Positions 36,978-49,012 of a stretch of DNA of 64,000 nt are shown here, piece by piece; positions within the stretch are counted from its first letter, which is position 1, and the number at the start of each line of letters is the position of its first letter. Location of the stretch: positions 35,397,438 through 35,461,437 of the forward strand of contig CM057151.1 in the NCBI GenBank assembly GCA_029962745.1. The letters are read 5' to 3'. Made by a program: the position numbers and the translations under genes. This DNA comes from Echinometra lucunter. Lineage: Eukaryota; Echinodermata; Echinoidea; Camarodonta; Echinometridae. The notes under the pieces were generated by a model, which searched no databases, was not told the DNA's origin, and worked only from the letters and a program-made list of their open reading frames with translations.

Positions 36978-37084
36978 ACAAGTGTGTACATGTATGTCCT
37001 TGTAAAGTTACTATATTGCACTTTAAAGTACTCTGTTTCTTCTTGTAATAAATGCCTAGAGTATGTGATCTTTTTTAAAGACCT

Positions 37085-37707
37085 GGGGGGTGTTTCACAA
37101 AGATATAAGTTTGACGAAAGTCGCACTTAAATTCCTACTTGCGTACTGTATAATACGCATCTCCGCATTGGTCAGATCATTTTCAGGGGACGCACGCACT
37201 TGGGAAGTCTACCAGTGAGATTACGCGTTAAATACCGGGTGCGCATTGGCGCTTAACCCCATAGCAGTACAGAGCTTTCTTGAGGTCTAAATTAATCATC
37301 ATCAATCCTCAAATTGGCAATACAAATTATTTTTTTCCATGTTTACATAGCTTGAAAAAATAGATATGGATATAACATAAACCAAAATGAAATATAATTG
37401 TAAAATTGAATTAGAAATTGCCAATTTGAACACAGAAGTAGTGATTATATATTATTCACTGCATTGCCAATTTAAAGAGTTTAATGATTACACTTAAACT
37501 GCTCTAATTCGAAAACGCCACACCATACAGCAATGGGAATGGGCTCAAATTTGTCAGTGCATTTTTCTCTTTCTGCTCATGTATGATATGTACTGCCCAA
37601 CATTCTGGACCAACAGATACTGCAAAAGCGGCTCCTAAAGGTGACACTGTACCTCTATGGGTTAAGCACGACTCTAAGTCAAACTTAACTCTTTGTGACA
37701 CACCCCC
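37085..37707. mobile_element. Outer MITE, interrupted by a TTAA-flanked insert
   Basis: Outer ends GGGGTGTTTCACAAAGATAT and CTCTTTGTGACACACCCC. At 37253-37675 it is interrupted by a second element with ends TTAACCCCATAGCAGTACAG and CTGTACCTCTATGGGTTAA. Confidence 0.8.
37253..37675. mobile_element. Inner TTAA-flanked MITE, TTAACCCATAGCAGTACAG family
   Basis: TTAA at both edges, with terminal inverted repeats of about 19 bp. The same ends bound 57649-58630 in AUH intron 5. Confidence 0.8.
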
Positions 37708-38054
37708 ATGATTTGAGAAAAGCTGTACATGTATTTTTAAAAAGACAGAATTGACTTGAAAGAGTGTATGTGTATATGGCAGTTTGAGACTGGAGAAGGA
37801 AGGAGACCAAGAGACACAGATAGGCTTATATCTTTAGGAGCGAGACAGACAGGGAGAGAGAGAAAGAGAGAGGGAGAGAGAGGAGACAGCAAAAAGTGTG
37901 TAATACTGTCATGAAGTGGGCATCTTCCTTGCAAAAAATTGATGGGGAGGGTGTATGGACAAATTTTCTATGGCGAGGACTGGTTGCACAGCACAAGCTC
38001 AGGCAACTGCTCCATGTAAATTTGTAAGCCATCTGAATTCTAAGCTTTAGTCAT

Positions 38055-38225
38055 GGGCCAACACTATCAGTCTCAGACGAGACCGAGACAATGATCCCCG
38101 AGACACAGACACTTGTGTCCAGAACAGCCGAGACCGAGACCAAGACCGAGACCAAGACCGAGACGAGACACGAGACACACAGTCACTGTCTCAAGACATG
38201 TCTCGAGACACCCAACACAGTAAAT
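38055..38225. repeat. GAGACC/GAGACA repeat, copy 1
   Basis: Arrays of GAGACCGAGACCAAGACC, then CACTGTCTCAAGACATGTCT and CACCCAACAC. A shorter relative in the same orientation is at 38515-38665. Confidence 0.75.
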
Positions 38226-38514
38226 GCTGAAGTATAATGCGGGGGGGGGGGGGGGCTTACAGATGTGGGATTTTTCCATTTTTGTAACATAGTCATTGGG
38301 CGCCCAGCCGTCAATGCTGAATTTTGTTTACTTCTAGTTTTTTTCTGCGTTATGTATTTTGGTATGTATTCTCTGATTGTTAAATAAAAATTAAAATCTA
38401 CAAACTGTATTTCAAGGTATCCAACTCTGATCTCTACTCTCTTTCAGGTTCTTTTTACTTTCAGAATGAAAACAATGTGATTTTATTCTACAGATTGAAG
38501 TGAAGCAGTGAGAT

Positions 38515-38665
38515 TAACTCGTCAAAATTGAGCTCTTTTTTCAGTGTCTCCCCGATGTCTTGGCCTCCGAGACACGAGATATTTCCCTTAGAGACCGAGA
38601 TGAGACACGAGACACACAATCACTGTCTCGAGACATGTCTCAAGACCAAGACACCCAACACTGAA
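38515..38665. repeat. GAGACC/GAGACA repeat, copy 2
   Basis: Shares ACGAGACACACA, then TCACTGTCTCGAGACATGTC and CACCCAACAC with copy 1. Confidence 0.75.
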
Positions 38666-38677
38666 CACTATTATCGT

Positions 38678-38755
38678 CTGTTCAGAGCCAGAAGGACATT
38701 AACTATGTGTTAAAGTATACAAGTTAATGCCCTTCTGGCTCCAGACAGACAATAT
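38678..38755. repeat. Short hairpin repeat
   Basis: AGAGCCAGAAGGACATTAAC at the left is mirrored by GTTAATGCCCTTCTGGCTC at the right. Confidence 0.8.
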
Positions 38756-39989
38756 ATCCTACCCTACACACAAACCCAGTTGCATCCCTATCCCTTACCC
38801 TTGCTGTAAGTCAGGGGCAATGGTTGCTGAGCATATGTTTGAGCACCATGAGAATTATGCACACAGAATTAATATCTCCCTTAGCCTTTTCACAACATTT
38901 TCATCCAATTTTTCCATCTCTGCCAGTCTGCCTGTATAACTCTCCTTTTCACTCTTTCACCTTTTTTTTTTTTTTTTTTTTGGTGGGGGCATATAATTCA
39001 TTTCAGTCTTCTCTTCATCTACCGGTATTCATTTCTCTCGGGCATTTCTTTCTTTCTCTCTTCTCTTTTTTTTTTCTCTCTCTCTCTTCCCCCTCCATTC
39101 CTCACAAAGGTACCATTATCATCAAAGAACCTTCCCACTTTTCTCCAGGAACAATATGATACAGTCTGTAAGCAAAGTATATTTATTCTACCACATCTTT
39201 ATATTACATACACTATTACAGTACATAAACAGTACAGGAGTCCAGTGAATCAACTGTACATGGTTACATCGTCACATCCGTGGAGAAACGCCCTTACTTG
39301 ATGAGAGTGCACATAAAAACGTTCTCTCATTTATCAAAAGAAAATCTGCAGTGTAAAACACTTCATTATTTCTTCAAAACCTATCCATAATGAAGGTAAC
39401 AGTAACTTCAAAACAAAAGTCAGAATGTCATGACTGGATTTTTATTACAAGAGCTATAAAATGCATCTTATTTATTAAGGGCTTTTCTGCCTGCAATACA
39501 ATAAGGGGCATTAGTGTACTATCATGACAATATACATAATGCAGCCTTAGTAATTTCATCATAAAATACAATTTCTTTTTGCAATACATAGCAAGGACAC
39601 TCATGCTATAATGTAAGTGTAAAAAATTTCAAAACAGAAAATGTATCATTCCAGGTACTCAAATCTGGATTCATTTTCAAAATTATGAAGAATGTGTACA
39701 ATTTACATAATATCAGAGGTCATTCAGGACAGGATGGACCTGACATACATCTGGTACCCCCCCCCCCCCCCCCCCCTTAAAGACGAGACATTAAATGCTA
39801 CATTTCAACTCCAACTTAGTATGTGGTATACACTGTATTACATTGGCTTCAGAGATAAAGATTATTAATGAATAATGGTAAAGAATCTTGATCTGAAAAT
39901 GACTACCCAACACATTCACTGTCCACCTGGTGGGGGTGTGGGGGGGGGGGGGGGGGGACACTTGTGTATATTGTAGTACAGCAATATGC

Positions 39990-40270
39990 CTATGCTGCTT
40001 TGACGGACCCCTTTTTTGGCTTCCCATTGTTTTCAAGAAACTGAAAAATGACAACCCGTTTTGTGGGCTCCCGATAGCCGTTCTCAAGATACCCAAATTT
40101 CCATAAAGTACCATCATCAAGATGGAACGAAGCAACTTCGTCAGCTCTCTACGCGTTTCCCCTGGCATGTTCCCAAGCTCTCGTGTTCGTACATCTGCTC
40201 CTATGGTCTGCCACAGAGTTACATATGCACAGACTCTGTGTGGTCCACTCACTTGCATGCACAATTGCAT
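39990..40270 (-). pseudogene. Possible coding relic, family unknown
   Basis: The minus strand has a 52-codon open stretch (39990-40148) with protein-like composition, including DDGTLWKFGYLENGYREPTK and ending KKGSVKAA before TAG. Just upstream, in a frame offset by one, 40130-40270 reads CAYVTLWQTIGADVRTREL. Together they could be one old coding sequence with a frameshift. I do not recognise the family. It lies in the presumed TPRKB 3' region. Confidence 0.3.
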
Positions 40271-40913
40271 GAGAGAGAAACCCCCACACTAGGTGCCGTA
40301 CGCCTGGGTGAATTCATAAAAAATTGCCTGCTGACACACCAAGCGTTTTCATGTACTGCAAATGCAAATTATGCTAATGGCCATTCCACTGGTTTTTTTT
40401 TTGCTCAGCTGGGTAGTTCCACAGTTCCCTATGTTTTTCACTGCTAGTCCGTTCCTTAGATCCCCATTTTGGGGTTGGCTGAGACACACTCCAGTCGACA
40501 TAAAATTTGAGTGCCCCCCCCCCCCCTCCCATTCATCTATCGGGAGAATTCACCATCATAGTCAATAATCCAAGCCAGAGTGTTTATGTGGTGTGCCTTC
40601 AAGCATGTGTGCATCTACAGAGACCACAAAGAATTGCATCATACCAAAGACTACAGTACAGTTCTCTCAAATCTCCCCAAGCAATGGCCACAGCTCTGCA
40701 GTCTCTTATCTCTCTGTTTCCTTTTCATATAAAAACACACAGCAATGATGCATCCGTGTCTAAAGTTCAGAATGTTATCCCTGTTGTTTGAGATGCTTAG
40801 CTAGCCAAGTTAGCTATTTACTAACTGGGCCAGCTTTCTGAGAGTCTCTCCCTTTCAAATTATCCTTCCATGTGGGAAATTGTTGTTCAGTAACTTGAAA
40901 ATCCCTTAATGGG

Positions 40914-43900
40914 TCATGAGATATCACTTGTTGCCATTTTGCAAATTACAGCATCTTCTAGAGATCCCATTGAAAGCTCTGCTCTGTCGATATTGTATTT
41001 CTATGAAAAGAAAGTCAAAACAAAGAAATACAGTGACAGAAAGATACTATGCTAGCAGTGTCTCCAAGAAGTATTTCAAATTCAGTTCAATTCACTTCAA
41101 AATAAATAATTATAATTTCCTGCTACGTTTTATGCATATAAAAAATAAAGAAGAAACCTAAAGTAGAATTAAATGACTACTTCCTAAAAATCAAAGATGC
41201 AAAAGAAAATACTCAACTTAAAATATGGGAGGTTGGATTTTCATTATAATCTACGTATCTTTCCATTTTCCTCAAAAAATCTTATTTGGCAAACCGGGAA
41301 TTTGATGGAGAAACATATTTTAGTTAAAGTCCAATAAACAGAAATCCGTAATAAGTACTACGGTTAGCAGTATACAACTGGAAAACTGGAGGAATGACAC
41401 TTAAAGGTCTTACAGTAAGATTTCTCCACCTTTAATAGCTTCTGGTTTGAAGAAAGATGACTTCTCTGGACTCTTCAAGCAGTTGTGCTGTTATGTCTAC
41501 ATCTATATCTATTATATGAATTAAAGTAAAACAAAACAATACCTTCTTGATCATGATTTCATCCGTATGTGAGGAGAGCTGAGCTAGAGGAACACAGACA
41601 CCTTCAATCTTTGGAGCAATGGACTTCAACTTGGCTTGGTCAGGATCATCTAGAACTACTACGACCACTGCTGTGTCTGTAGATCCCATGGCAAAAACCT
41701 TGAAGGATTCACTGATCTGATTTTTTTTTAAAAAGGGGAAAATGAAGACATTAAATTGGGAGGGGGGGGGGGGTGCACCACTACACTACTGTATACTTCA
41801 CATTAAAAACATAAACACTTAAGATAGTCTGTGTCAATTTTGTCATGTGAGACTATAAGGCCCCCCAAAAATCAAGAATATGAGGAAACTTTGCTACATT
41901 GATTAGAAAAAATTCCCCTTTCTCCTTGTTCAAGGGAAACATGTCAAGAAAGAACTTCGATCATCATCACTATCAATGATTATCAGTATGATGATGACAA
42001 GACAATCCCAATCTGTGTTAGAATTATTTTCATTAACATTACTTATAACACAATCTGAAAACTGCGGAAGCATATTGCTAGTCAACCATATCGAAGCTTT
42101 AACAACAAAAACAACAACAAGCAGAATAGGTGGGGCCGGTAGGCAGGGTGCCCCTGATCTATTAATATTGTTGATGAACAAACGAGCCATCATAATATTC
42201 TTTCTGTCACTTGATTGTGATTCATAAAATTACAACAGTTATGCCCTCACATTTTATTTACTACAAACTTTTTGAGCAAAAATGTGAGTGTGTGTGTGTG
42301 GGGGGGGGGGGGGGGCTTCTCGAATATACAGTTAAAGCTTGATTAAAAGCTCATTTAAAATGATTTACAGTTGTTAAACTTACATTAGTGGATGGAGACA
42401 AACTGTAGATGATCTCTGAATTCACTGTCCTGGTTTTTGCACGGCCAGTAGTATGGGCATGAAGTGCCTTGTTGACTGCTACCATTATCTGGAATGGACT
42501 CACCAACTACAGTATAAGTAAATATATTATGAATGAATGAAATTTCAAAACAGGAGTGGCAAGTCAATACAATAAATATTGACCAAAAAATTCTCCTCGA
42601 CTTTGGCTACATAAAATACCTTTTTTCATAAAATGAAACTGCACTGAAAACTGCGAATCAAGTCACGTTATTCTGTCCAGGACTGACATTATTTTCACAT
42701 TTAATATTTCTGGCAGAAGGAGCCATTCTTTAATATGTACTGCAGAATGCAAAATTTTATCATATTATCTACCTTCTCTGATAACAAACACACATATCAT
42801 TTTTATTCTAACTCCACTGATTTAACACAAAATTGAGTTCTGGATGTGTGATAACACTGTGAAAGAAACTTTTTTTAAACAATGGGGAAAGGTTGACCAA
42901 GAAGTAAATAAAAATTGGCATACATGGCTCAAAACCACTATATCGGCGCAATTACAAAGTCACAAAAGTGAAAAAATAAAGTTTTCGCGAAAGGTTTTAT
43001 TTTGATACCAATGCAAGAGGCATATATTCAAGCGTGTATTTGGGTAATATGAGCATATGAAACCTCTTCATGGGACTGCTGTGTCAATTTTCATGAACTG
43101 ATGTAAATATTCCCATGTAACTTACGTTACCCCAGTCATTATATTTCAAAGGCTTCAAAATTGGTGACCGTAGCTTTAAACTTGCTTGATAATGAGTTTG
43201 AAGTGCGTTTCTTCTTCAAATGCAATGTTTGTAAATGTTGCCGGTGAGGTATAGTGTTTCAATCGGTGTGGATGTGATATAGAACTGAAATGTCACTTTT
43301 TACAAAAATAAACTTCAACAATGTGCTCCCATATTTTTCAGGACAATCAACGTCTGATAAATGCTCAGGAGATGTTTTTTATGTTTACCATTACTACGAT
43401 GCCCTAAAATTCTTGAGTAACATTTGTGATCCACGTGAGACTTTGAGCCCAAAGTTATGTGCGATGGATTACTTGTAACGTAAGTTTCACATACGGTAAC
43501 GTAAGTTACACGGGTTTTTCTAAAACATAAACAAATGTATTTTCACATAGCAGTGTCTTGGCAAATTTGTGTAAATCATATCATGAACTCGTAAAATATT
43601 TGTGAGATGATATAAGGTCAAAACTAAAGTTGAAATTTCTTATAATACTACATTACTGTGGGATTTGTTCCCAGGTTTGTTCCTGGAGTTATCGTCGTAA
43701 GTTTACAGTAAAATTTATGGTGATTTGGGGGATTTTAACACAAATGGAAACATTTTGGGAATTTTTTCTTATGTTATCAAGTTAATTCAACTTGAAAACT
43801 GCTGTTTTCTGCCTAAAAGGATTTTTTTTAAATGCGTTCTTGGAATCTTTAGTTCAATAAGAGATGGGTAACGTAAGTTTCACTAACTTTATTGTTAAGT

Positions 43901-46900
43901 AGTGTTCTAGGTATCTGGCATTTTTCATCTTCATGCCGGGTCTGATATTACCCACTGATAACAAGGAGTTCGTAGAATAAAGCAGTTGTGTGGCAGAGTA
44001 GTAAATAAAACCAATTTTATGAAGGAAATCGTTAATACGCAAACAACAACAGACATGACAGAAGTATTAGTATTCATAAATGCAAAAACCAAGGAGGTAA
44101 ATGCATATACTGCAATATGACCAAACTCCTGCTGTAGTATGAGTTCATCCACATTCCCCCATCTTCCTCATTCCCTCATCTTCATCACCCATCATTTTCC
44201 TTATCCTCCCATCTTCCTCATTGCCCATCTTTCTCACCCTCTTTCCCTTCCCCTCCCCCATCCCCTCACCTCTTCACTAATGAAATAAAGTATGCATCCT
44301 TGTACCCTATTACAAATATACCTTTGAATATAAGTGAGTACTAGTAGTTTGAAGGAATTGTTCTCAAACGTGAACAATAGACGCTTTTCATAATAAACAT
44401 CAACATTCAACAATATTTGAAATTTCATTTTGAGCTCTAACGCCTTTGGACACAGACTCAAGTAATGTAGAGCAATAAAAGTTCCTCATAAATTATATAA
44501 AACTATTACGATGCTCCATAGCTGGCTAACGTATGAAGTCTCCTTCAAAAAAAAAAAAAAAAATGTAGGTCTTAGCCTAAAATAACATCGAAAAGGGCTG
44601 CAACTTTAAAGGATCAGAGTGACATTCATATCAACCTTATCAGTTTTGACATTAACTGTAATTTTGGTGCTAATTACCCTGACAAATTAACAAGAAGATA
44701 TTTGGTTTAACCCTTTTTATACAAATGAGAAATCCTGGAAGGCATTTTCAATTTATGATCCTTTTGATTTAAAAAGTAGTCTGAGAGATCTTTTAAGATG
44801 TTCTTTACTTGGATAGAGGCGGGGCTTTCTGGTGGGCCATTTGAAACTGTTCTACAGATGAGACCCCAAAGATATGTGACAGCAGTCTTCTCTGTTGATT
44901 TTGATGACTCTAACCGATCGGTAAAAAAAATAAAATAAAAATAACACACACCCTTTATAGCAGCCATTCAGTTTTCAGTCATATGTTAGAAAAAATTGCT
45001 TCCTTTTCAGCTTGCATGGTCAAATTTTTAGAAGCCCCTTGGATTTCTGATCCAGAAAGGCTTTTTATCCACCCCATCGTTAGTGATTATTGCTTTATAA
45101 GCCTCCAAACAGTTCTGTGACAACAATATTTTTTTATAAATCAAGCCATATCAATATGAAAACAATGTATGAAACTTACGTTACCAACACTTGAAACCTA
45201 CTTTACTACACCATAATGATAAACTGACAATATTTAGAGACTAAAATTGGTAAAAGAAAAATCAGCGTTCTAATTTCATTGGTTTATCATCTTGATTTGG
45301 GTTTATTTCTACTCTATAAATACGAGAAATCATGAAAGAAAAATTGAAAAACTGTTTGCTGATCAAAATTCTGAAAAGGGTATCTTTGCTTTAAAGTTAA
45401 TCCCGTCCAAATAGGAAAATGAGAGACATGGAATTATTGAATTTGATATGTTTTTGTCGAAAAAATCTTGTGCATCATTGCTGACAATTAAAAAATTTCA
45501 AAGTAAAGATAACATTCACTCTCAGACGTCCTTTAGGTTATGATGAATTTTTGAAACTTACGTTACCAGAATTTGAAACTTACGTTACACAAATAAATGG
45601 GTTCATTTCTCGTGTAAAATATGCATGTAGGATAAAGTAATGACTGAATCTTTTGGAGGGGATTATTGACTGAATCAACATACATAACTCAAGCAATTAG
45701 CATATTGCAATGAAACAACAAATCTCATTTTTTGCGAAAATATACTATTCTAAAATTTTCAAAGAGAGGTCTTGTGCATGTACCGGTACTTTGCATGCAA
45801 CCATTATAATGAAAGTAGTCTCTGGAGTTCTCCCTGGACCATTCACAGATGGCGCAAACACTAATTGTGTCTATTAAGATGGTAATAAGTGATCAATGCA
45901 GGTATGATTTTAATGAGGGTAACGTATGTTACATCACGTATGTTACAACAAAGGTATGAATCCTTTCATTTAGCAGTGTACATTGGATTTATTTTAGATA
46001 TTCCTAGGGCATGACGTTCAACTCTATTCCTTTCAACTCTACAACAATGATTCCATCCATCTAGATTTGTCTTTTTAAGAAATTATGGTAACGTATGTTA
46101 CAACTCTTATCTCTACCTTTTGCTCCATCTCTCCTTTTCCAGTTTATCAATTGCAAAGCTATTAAATATGAATGCTACCCTCTTTGGACTTGTACGTATA
46201 TTCCTGTAGATCAGAAAAACAATGATATCATGCAATCTGGCACTGTAAGGCATATCTTATTGTCCAGTATGAAAGTGGTAACGTATGTTTCAATAGATCT
46301 GGCGACACATTTTCAATCGGTGTCTTATTTTCAAATAAAGGATAGCTTTCACGATTTTATCATGTTTGCATGGAACCTGGCGCCGCTTTGATGAATTTTT
46401 CATCTCGCTTCTTCTACGTGCTCATACTTTTGTAAAAAGGTGGAAAAACACATTAAAAAGTTGCTGGCGACATGCAGTTTTAAGCGTGTTGCCCAAACTT
46501 AACCCCGTATCACTCTCTTATTAGTTTAAACCTGCCCATAAAATGATTATAGATTTTATTCATATGTCCCTTAGCATCATATAAAAGTACAACAACATTT
46601 TAGAAAAGCTTAATCTCTTCGCTGGGAGGGCTGGAACACTGGCGACACGATTTTTGGCTAATTGCGCCGAAATAGTGGTTTTGACCCACATGTACATGTA
46701 TATAATGAGGTTTTGAAATAACCAAGGATAAAAGATCATCTCATTCTTGTTGAAAAGCATAAACACTCACATAGAATAAATGATCAGAACACAAAAGCTA
46801 TTTCTTATATTTTGAATATGAGTTCAACCAACAAGAAATCCTTTTCAAGAGGTATTTTTACTATGATATTCTTCTAAAGTGATATAAAGACAAGACAGAC

Positions 46901-47424
46901 CAATTGCATCTCCTACCAAAACTCAAGCTTCTCTCTAACATCAGATTAAAATAAATAGAAATGGCCATTTTCTTGGTCTCCTTTCTTACCAATCCTCAGC
47001 ACAAAAACTTTGAATTTTGACAAACTTAATGCTTTAATTAAAAGAAATACAGACTCAGTGGCGGATCCAGGGGAGAGGGCCAAATTGCCATTCCCCTTTT
47101 TTTAAAGATTTTTTCTTTTTTTTTGGTGGGGGTGGCGGAGACTTATTAGCTAATTTGGGGTGTAAAATAGACAAATGAATAGGCCATTTGCCCCCCCTCC
47201 CCCCTTTGAAAACTTCTGGATCCACCACTGAGACCGGTGCCAATTCAGCTAATAATTACCATTTTTGGAGAAAGCATCACAGCATCAAGCTCTTTGTTGA
47301 TCAGCATCCCCTTCAAATCAGTGACATTCATCACATCTTCAAACAATGCAATGGTTCCTGACGTCTCTGGGAAGAGCTCCAGTTGAAAGGTGAGTGAAGG
47401 AAGGGATCCGTTATCGCCAGCCAT
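40914..47424 (-). CDS. TPRKB: TPRKB / CGI-121 KEOPS subunit (4 exons, 182 aa)
   Basis: Minus-strand exons in transcript order: 47260-47424, 42384-42506, 41543-41716, 40914-41000; all GT-AG, all phase 0. The 182-aa product compares with 175 in human. Recognisable segments are QLELFPETSGTIALFEDV, PFQIMVAVNKALHA, KTRTVNSEIIYSLSPSTN, ISESFKVF and the C-terminal helix GSLEDAVICKMATSDIS, which aligns with human GTLLDAIICRMSTKDVL. TPRKB binds TP53RK (PRPK/Bud32) in the KEOPS complex, which adds t6A to ANN-decoding tRNAs. The start is the ATG at 47424 (GCT follows, good context); the frame is open upstream, but the next candidate there is only TTG. Intron 1 (4753 bp) is swollen by a large transposon-like insertion. 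The gene is divergent from AUH. Confidence 0.94.
42924..46692. mobile_element. 3.8-kb TIR element with dispersed GTAACGTAAGTTTC motifs (TPRKB intron 1)
   Basis: Termini TCAAAACCACTATATCGGCG (plus CAATTA) at 42930-42955 and the mirrored TAATTGCGCCGAAATAGTGG at 46659-46678, continuing TTTTGA. One mismatch was found over the 26-bp core. The interior is AT-rich and I see no transposase. It contains at least 12 copies of a 14-bp motif in both orientations and a pyrimidine-rich patch at 44150-44275. Target-site duplications were not identified, so the exact edges are uncertain. Confidence 0.65.
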
Positions 47425-47640
47425 GATGTGATCACTCAATTATCAAGACATGGAAAGTAGAATTATTCATGGTAATTCACTAAACATCTAGTAAAACAAA
47501 GTTACGCTTAAATTTACTGTGGCAATCACGCAGTGGCAATCACGCAGAATACAATTCGGGGGGGGGGGGGGGGTACCCGTATAGTATCTCATCATTTCAT
47601 ATCAGTAATTCATGATTAATTTGACACGTGAAAATTGTTC

Positions 47641-47838
47641 ATACAGGCTAGTATCAGATCTTCGAAGTTCTACCATCATTTGCAAAAGATTATTTTCAGA
47701 GATAACCGTTAACGTTACTTGTTAGGTCTTCTCTTCGTGAAAATACAGGCTAGTATCAGATCTTCGCAATTCTACCATCATTTGCAAAAGATTATTTTCA
47801 GAGATAACCGTTAACGTTACTTGTTAGGTCTTCTCTTG
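47641..47838. repeat. 102-bp tandem duplication upstream of TPRKB
   Basis: ATACAGGCTAGTATCAGATC at 47641 and 47743. Both copies include GATAACCGTTAACGTTACTT and TTAGGTCTTCTCTT, with only a couple of differences. Confidence 0.88.
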
Positions 47839-48019
47839 ACGCTTGTGCTACGGGGCCACTGTGCAATTAACATACATGTTATGTAAATCATGAACGAGAT
47901 CACACAGGGCTACATTTGTATGCTGAGCTGTGCAATTTTATGTGACATGCTGCCCTCTATAGTCGAAGACTGAAATCACTGAAAAAAATCAACAAATCCT
48001 CTGCCTGGACAGAGAACAC

Positions 48020-48410
48020 TATGGTGGCCCTGAAGTACGCTCGACAACAGGTCATGTGCGACGTGAATTTCGCATCCCAGGTTCTGAACTTTGCATCCTA
48101 AGTCGTGAAATTCATGACCCGCGATGCGAGATTCAGGGCCCGTAGCGCAAACTTTGCATCCCAAGTCGTGAAATTCATGACCCGCGGTGCGAAATTCAGG
48201 ACTGGGAAGCAAAGTTCGCGCCATGGGTCCTGAATTTCGCACCGCGGGTCGTGAATTTCACGACTTGGGATGCAAAGTTTGCGCCACGGGTCATGAATTT
48301 CGCATCGCGGGTCGTGAATTTCATGAACTTGGGATGCAAAGTTCAGGACCTGGGATGCGAAATTCACGTCGCACATGACCTGTTGTCGAGCGTACTTCAG
48401 GGCCGCCATA
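48020..48410. mobile_element. GC-rich 391-bp foldback element with 6-bp TSD
   Basis: Starts TATGGTGGCCCTGAAGTACG and ends CGTACTTCAGGGCCGCCATA, flanked by GAACAC at 48014-48019 and 48411-48416. Each arm of about 190 bp is made of repeated variants of GTGAAATTCATGACCCGCG and TGCAAAGTT units, so both strands read as periodic open frames. No real protein is implied. Confidence 0.88.
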
Positions 48411-49012
48411 GAACACTAACAGCATTTACTTTTCTGTTGTACTTTGCGAGTTTAGTATAACCGAGCACCGGTGTGAATGCATCGAGACAAAACCGTCAAA
48501 AGATTGTTGAAATTGTATTCCAAATCATTCAAGTACCCATAAATTCCCAGGTGGTTAAAGTTTAAACTTTTGCAAATAATGGTAGCTACATACATGTACA
48601 TACCAATCCGGCAATAATCTGTCCATACAATTCTCAGTCAAAGGTTGGATCTCAGCTCAACTTGTATCAAAGATCCTACATACCTTAGGCCCTATGTTCT
48701 TTGACTTTGCTAGTACCCCTGTTCTAGGCGGAGCACCACAGAACTATGTTTTAGTTCGTTGCGGAGCACATGGGTGGGCGTGGCTTCGATCTCTCGGTGG
48801 CACTAAACATCGGCCAACACAATAATGTACCAATTCATAGATCGCCCAATTCTGTTGACTACTAAACATTAATTACTATTTGTGGTTAAATATGATATCT
48901 GTTAACTACCCGTGTTAGTAAAACATTCTTCAGGATAAATATTAATCCATTTATAGAAGAATCCAAATTTCAGAAGCATTGATTCAAGGCTTTCAAGTCC
49001 AGTCCGATCTCC

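Larger units (their letters stand above)
35848..40913. other. PPIL1-TPRKB convergent intergenic region
   Basis: Holds the PPIL1 3' UTR, a small MITE (36872-36977), a nested MITE pair (37085-37707), an AG-rich tract (37795-37885), GAGACC-type repeats (38055-38225 and 38515-38665), a hairpin (38678-38755), pyrimidine-rich sequence near 38950-39100, and G or C runs near 38241, 39759 and 39940. Minus-strand AATAAA candidates for TPRKB are TTTATT at 39441, 39471 and 39182. A possible coding relic is at 39990-40270. Confidence 0.6.
47425..49012. promoter_or_regulatory. TPRKB/AUH bidirectional intergenic region
   Basis: The two start codons face away from each other across 1588 bp, so both promoters must lie here. 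No TATA box was assigned. The stretch contains a poly-G run near 47559, a 102-bp tandem duplication at 47641-47838, and a GC-rich 391-bp foldback element at 48020-48410. Confidence 0.6.

Noticed and set aside
38073..38279. Frame with Gly-Leu repeats
   Set aside because: Translation of the GAGACC repeat array.
41432..41480. Candidate last exon of TPRKB immediately after exon 3 (acceptor AACAG, about 25 codons)
   Set aside because: It has no similarity to the TPRKB C-terminal helix. The exon at 40914-41000 encodes GSLEDAVICKMATSDIS in the right phase and matches the family.
47976..48460. Several overlapping open frames on both strands reading as periodic peptides
   Set aside because: They arise from the palindromic, repeat-built foldback element; frames on both strands are open for the same compositional reason, with no splice or homology support.
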